Source of the DNA: DAOTVD01 sp034437075
GTDB taxonomy: Bacteria; Chloroflexota; Anaerolineae; Aggregatilineales; J027
Direction of reading: 5' to 3'
Assembly: GCA_034437075.1 (NCBI GenBank)
Contig: DAOTVD010000296.1
Span: forward strand, 1 to 10,285
Length of the DNA: 10,285 bases
Part shown: positions 6,673-10,285 of the stretch, one piece after another
How positions within the stretch are numbered: position 1 is the stretch's first letter
Layout of the letters: the number at the start of each line of letters is the position of its first letter
The notes under the pieces: generated by a model
What the model was told of the DNA's origin: nothing
Databases searched by the model: none
What the model saw: the letters and a program-made list of their open reading frames with translations, nothing else
Translations under genes and position numbers: made by a program

Positions 6673-9600
6673 ATGGCGGTTTATGAGACAAGCATCTTGC
6701 TAATACATCGCACATATTCCATAAAACTTGGAATAATTTTGATGATAGGTTTTGCCTTGCTCTGGCATGCGACTATCGCGTCTGCGCAGGAAGGCGAACC
6801 GTCGAGCGATGCGCCGCCGGCTCAAGAGAGCGCGCCGCCGCCGACTCAAGAGAGCGCACCCCCGCCAGCCCAAGAGAGCGCACCCCCGCCGCCGACTCAA
6901 GAGAGCGCGCCGCCGCCGACTCAAGAGAGCGCACCGCCGCCGCCAGCCCAAGAGAGCGCGCCGCCTGCGGCTCAACCAACAACATCTAACAATACGAACA
7001 ATTCCCCGCCTGCGACCCCCTCGGGCGCGACGTCTTCTGAGGCCGAGAACGCCCCGGCTGACGATGCGCCGCTGCAAACGGATGACAATATCGCGGGAAC
7101 GGATGATGGCATTATTGACGATGCGGCACCTGCCGAAACCGCAGATGATGCCCCAGTCAACGACGTCACAGATGATACGCCCGCTCAGAACGAGCCGGCC
7201 AACGACAGCGACGAAACCACATTAGAGGATGCCGCCGAAGACGCGGCATTACCCGCTGATGAAAGCGTTGAAAGTGACGACAGCATCGCGACGGAAGACG
7301 ACGCATCCGACGCCAACGCCGACGATACCGCAGCCGAAACGACCGCTGATGAAACAGCTTCCGAGGAAGACGCAGATAACGCCGAAACTGAAGATGCTGA
7401 ATCCGAAACGAGTACAGACGACACGACCGCGCCTATCAGCGCGGAAACCGCATCGCGTGAGCAAAGCGCCCCGCAGCCTGTATCATCGAACACCGATGAT
7501 GACGTGAGCGAGAGCACGCTGGATGATAGCACGCCCACCGAGGCCGACATGCCCGACGACATCATCGTGGAAAGCGATGATGATCTGGCCGAGACGGATG
7601 GCCCGATACTCGATGCGAATACATCCGCGCCCGATGCGACCTCCGCCGACCTGAGCGAGAGCACGCTGGATGATAGCGCGCCCGCCGAGGCCGACCTGCC
7701 CGCCGATACCATCGTGGAAAGCGATGATGATCTGGCTGGGGAAGGTGAGGGCATCCTGGCGGATGACGCGCCCACGGGTGACGCGACCGCGCCGCAAGAC
7801 GAGAGCACCTCGCCCAGCGATCCCTATATGTTGAACGATGCCAGCGGCACGCCTACCTGGGATACCTTTGTAGAAGATGCTGCCGATTGCCCGACTACGC
7901 CGAGCGATGGTCAGCCTTTTACGTGTGATGTCTCTACGACGCCTGTGCAAAATGCCGTAAACCATTATGCCGACTCCACGGTTAACGTGCCCGACAATAC
8001 CATTTATTTTGTCCAAGCGACCTTTACCGAAGCTGGCAACGACATCATCTTAAACGATGCGAATTTGAACGGCGTCACCCTGCGTGGGGACTCGCCCGAA
8101 GTGGATGTGGATGCGGGCGGGTCAACGGGCGGCGGTTATACGACGCTGGATACCAACATCATCCTGGATGGCCTCAGCAATATCACGTTTTTGAACTTCC
8201 GCTTCAGCGGTGGCTTGGAAATCCGCAATGGTAGCGAAGACATTTTGGTTCAGGACGCCATTATCGACAGCACCGTGACCGTGGACGATAGCGGCGAATC
8301 GGGCACCCCGATCCGCTTCGAAGATACGGAGTTCACCAGCGGCGCGACGTTGACCGCGCAAAATGGTAGCGTCGTCGAAGTGACCAACCCCACGGGCGAC
8401 CCGAACGCGACCATTGACAATAGCGAACTCACCGTGACCAATCCTTCGGGCGACTTAAACGTGACGGCCCAAAATACGGCGACCCTTACGGTTGATGCCG
8501 GAAGCGGCACCGTGAATCAGGTGGACGTCAATGGCTCCGTGAATAACGACACCATCAACGTCAATGTGCAGAACGGCACAGTCGATACCCTGAACGTCAA
8601 CACCGGGGACGCCGCTGATATTGCGACGGTGACACTGGCCGACACACCCACCGCTGGGGTTGTGAATACCTTGAACCTGGATGGTGGGGCAGGCGAAGCC
8701 GACGTGACATTTAATGGATCGTCTCTCACTGACACGATCACTATCGACGCGACTAATTTGGCGAATTTGGACATCATCACCAACGGCGGTGATGATGTCA
8801 TCGCCGTGACGGCCAACGACGCGCTAACCCTGGCCCTGACGGGCGATAGCGCCGCAAACGAAACCATTACACTAGATGGCGACCTGGACAACCTGAGCTT
8901 GCTCCGTACGGATATTCGCTTAGTTAATCTGGTGGGCACCATCACCAATTGGACGGTTACAGGGTCGGACGTGCCCGACTTCAGTGATCGTGATAATATT
9001 TGGCTGGACATCCCCGCAAGCGCGTCGGGCGGTTCGATTATTTTCGACCCTGGCACAGCTGGCGAAGAAACGTTGACCTTTACCAGCATTCAGAACTTGC
9101 GCATTAATTTCCGCGATGGGGCAGACATCCTTAACAGTAGTAGTCGGGTGTTAACGGATGGCATCCTCGATAACTTGATCCTGGATTTTGGCCCGGGTGA
9201 TGACAATGGCACCTTGCAAATTAGCGACGACTTTTTAGATAGCCTCGTCATCATCGACCCGGCAGGCAACAACGATTTCGACATCACAGGTACGGCGGCG
9301 AACGATACCTTGCGCTTGGGCTTCAATGACGGCGCCACTTCCAGCGGCGATATTGCGACGCTGGATATTGACTTGGGCGATGGTGATGACACGCTCATCC
9401 TTGTTGACCCGCCCGATGATAATGATATTTACGAAATGGCTATCGCGGGTATTCTGGCCCTCACCAATACCTTAGGCGTCTATACTCTGCGCAAATCCAA
9501 TATCGAAACGCTCGAAATTCAGGCCAATGGCGGTGGTACGATTTTCGGCACCGCTTCCGATCCTTTTGATCTGACGAGTTCTGGTGTGCAAAGCGTCACG

Positions 9601-10285
9601 TTCGATGGTGGGGCTAGCAGATTTGATGATCTGTATGTGGCGTTCGAAGGAACCTTAGAAGCGACCTTGCGCAACGCCGCGCTTGGTAGCCTGATCCCTA
9701 CCTTTGAAGGCTCCGGCGCGACAGATCAATTGACCATCAATGTGGATAACTCGATTTTTGACCTGGCGCTGATCGACAACGACAACAATCCTGGCGATAC
9801 CGTCATCATCAACGGCACGCCTATTCAAAACGATTGGGGCCTCACGAACAATGCTAGCGCGGGTTCTTTTGATGACATTACCCTGAATCTGGACAGTGGC
9901 GCGGATACCGTATCGCTCGACCAGGGCGATAATGACCTGATCTTGACGGTGAACCTGGGTGATGGTGGCGACTTGTTCACTGTGAACCAGGGCGACGGCG
10001 CGCTTGATCTGCGGCTCAGTGACGGCGGTGGCGCCGACGGTGTGATCGTGAACGGCCCATCCGGCGCGGACCTGAATCTGACGCTGACCCTACCTGATAG
10101 CCAGACCGACACAATTGAAACGCTTAACATCAATGCAGATGTCAATCGCACGAATGCGCTTATCATGTCGGCGACCAGCCAGGACGATGAGATCAACATC
10201 GCGCCGGACACCCTCGCCAATCCGCGTGATGGCACCCTCAGCCTGCGAGATAGCACCAGTACGGAATATACGCGCGTTGATTTTG
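6673..10285 (+). CDS. Giant secreted repeat protein, probable surface adhesin or matrix protein (3' end outside window)
   Basis: The frame is open for 1204 codons from ATG 6673 to the right edge with no stop. A stop at 6664-6666 makes this the earliest ATG. No Shine-Dalgarno is evident; TTG 6697 or ATG 6742 are less convincing starts. Regions in order: signal peptide, basic then hydrophobic, with ASA before Q39; Pro-rich repeats (47-101); an acidic low-complexity region to about 384, with one Arg (R262), no Lys, His or aromatic residue; a probable right-handed beta-helix head (about 385-535) with VQNAVNHYADSTVNV at 425 and SNITFLNFRFSGGLEI near 502, carrying the only two cysteines (C406, C418); then Asp/Asn/Gly/Thr-rich beta repeats to the edge. 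RTX-like turns occur at 704, 902, 1096 and 1118. The visible mature part has one lysine (codon 9493). It is exported and probably surface-associated. No enzyme motif or anchor is visible, but the C-terminus is missing. Confidence 0.85.
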   Translation, partial: MAVYETSILLIHRTYSIKLGIILMIGFALLWHATIASAQEGEPSSDAPPAQESAPPPTQESAPPPAQESAPPPPTQESAPPPTQESAPPPPAQESAPPAAQPTTSNNTNNSPPATPSGATSSEAENAPADDAPLQTDDNIAGTDDGIIDDAAPAETADDAPVNDVTDDTPAQNEPANDSDETTLEDAAEDAALPADESVESDDSIATEDDASDANADDTAAETTADETASEEDADNAETEDAESETSTDDTTAPISAETASREQSAPQPVSSNTDDDVSESTLDDSTPTEADMPDDIIVESDDDLAETDGPILDANTSAPDATSADLSESTLDDSAPAEADLPADTIVESDDDLAGEGEGILADDAPTGDATAPQDESTSPSDPYMLNDASGTPTWDTFVEDAADCPTTPSDGQPFTCDVSTTPVQNAVNHYADSTVNVPDNTIYFVQATFTEAGNDIILNDANLNGVTLRGDSPEVDVDAGGSTGGGYTTLDTNIILDGLSNITFLNFRFSGGLEIRNGSEDILVQDAIIDSTVTVDDSGESGTPIRFEDTEFTSGATLTAQNGSVVEVTNPTGDPNATIDNSELTVTNPSGDLNVTAQNTATLTVDAGSGTVNQVDVNGSVNNDTINVNVQNGTVDTLNVNTGDAADIATVTLADTPTAGVVNTLNLDGGAGEADVTFNGSSLTDTITIDATNLANLDIITNGGDDVIAVTANDALTLALTGDSAANETITLDGDLDNLSLLRTDIRLVNLVGTITNWTVTGSDVPDFSDRDNIWLDIPASASGGSIIFDPGTAGEETLTFTSIQNLRINFRDGADILNSSSRVLTDGILDNLILDFGPGDDNGTLQISDDFLDSLVIIDPAGNNDFDITGTAANDTLRLGFNDGATSSGDIATLDIDLGDGDDTLILVDPPDDNDIYEMAIAGILALTNTLGVYTLRKSNIETLEIQANGGGTIFGTASDPFDLTSSGVQSVTFDGGASRFDDLYVAFEGTLEATLRNAALGSLIPTFEGSGATDQLTINVDNSIFDLALIDNDNNPGDTVIINGTPIQNDWGLTNNASAGSFDDITLNLDSGADTVSLDQGDNDLILTVNLGDGGDLFTVNQGDGALDLRLSDGGGADGVIVNGPSGADLNLTLTLPDSQTDTIETLNINADVNRTNALIMSATSQDDEINIAPDTLANPRDGTLSLRDSTSTEYTRVDF
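6811..6975 (+). repeat. Tandem Pro-rich repeats, SAPPP(T/A)QE type
   Basis: Directly after the signal peptide, seven units of 7-9 residues follow one another, mostly SAPPPTQE or SAPPPAQE, with two or three extra-Pro variants and a degenerate first and last unit (APPAQE and SAPPAAQ). At DNA level the CAAGAGAGCGC core is almost invariant. Pro/Thr/Ser runs near the mature N-terminus commonly act as stiff spacers or glycosylation targets in exported proteins; that role is inferred. Simple repeats like these vary in copy number by slippage. The opposite strand reads as Arg-rich frames, which are artefacts of the repeat. Confidence 0.85.
7504..7737 (+). repeat. Duplicated 49-codon unit in the acidic region
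   Basis: The 87-nt blocks 7504-7590 and 7651-7737 match at 79 of 87 positions and are offset by 147 nt, so the frame is kept. Both encode a segment built around SESTLDDS, TEAD/AEAD, and IVESDDDLA. The 60 or so bases after each block are diverged but retain an IL/DA, DAT pattern. An older relative may lie near 7102-7140 (TDDGIIDDAAPAET). This indicates in-frame expansion of the acidic linker by internal duplication. Confidence 0.75.

Noticed and set aside
6811..6975. Possible CRISPR array at the short direct repeats
   Set aside because: Units are contiguous 24-27 nt coding repeats with no unique spacers, in frame within a secreted protein.
6700..7077. Arg/Leu-rich minus-strand frames opposite the Pro-rich repeats
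   Set aside because: They are antisense readings of the SAPPP(T/A)QE repeats. The plus frame has a signal peptide and stays open for 1204 codons.
7185..8016. Long Ser/Ala/Val-rich minus-strand frames opposite the acidic region
   Set aside because: Complement of GAC/GAT/GAA/GCC-rich codons gives stop-poor antisense frames. No start context, domain or continuity.
8517..9089. 190-codon minus-strand frame, and similar ones at 9090-9398 and 9825-10256
   Set aside because: Same antisense artefact over the beta-repeat region; composition is low-complexity Ser/Val with no recognisable domain.

Overview
The window (10,285 bases, moderately GC-rich) reads as bacterial chromosome. The Arg-for-Lys, Asp/Ala-rich protein style, the long TPR proteins of the YxNRG/YxQRA subtype and the O-antigen-ligase-like protein with C-terminal TPRs suggest a Chloroflexota (Anaerolineae-like) genome. 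This is an inference from style only; no phylogenetic marker gene is present.

Layout. Positions 1-403 contain no supportable gene. They hold a 96-bp palindromic, MITE-like element (132-227) nested inside a 14-bp inverted repeat (108-121 / 302-315), then a perfect 28-nt palindrome (351-378) that should terminate the minus-strand genes. Next come two minus-strand genes. One (404-2932) is a polytopic O-antigen ligase/polymerase-family protein with a TPR tail. The other (3089-6493) is a single-pass membrane protein with 31 consecutive TPRs. A 156-bp gap between them carries a degenerate relative of the 28-nt palindrome. A 179-bp divergent intergenic region (6494-6672) with a palindrome centred on GAATTC separates them from a plus-strand gene that starts at 6673 and runs off the right edge. 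That gene encodes a giant secreted protein: signal peptide, Pro-rich octa/nonapeptide repeats, a long Asp/Glu/Ala/Thr-rich disordered segment with no aromatic residues, a probable beta-helix head with the only two cysteines, and then a long Asp/Asn/Gly-rich beta-repeat region.

Working together. All three products belong to the envelope or cell surface: a glycan ligase or polymerase, a membrane-anchored TPR superhelix whose repeats probably lie outside the cytoplasm, and a large exported repeat protein. A surface-assembly or glycan-decoration module is a reasonable hypothesis, but it rests on adjacency and topology alone. Two signals stand out. Lysine is nearly absent from all three proteins: none in the 1134-residue TPR protein, four in the 842-residue ligase, one in about 1,166 visible mature residues of the giant protein. 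In the TPR protein, a strict Gln/Asn alternation runs along seven successive repeats, within a broader Asn/Gln-Arg ladder.
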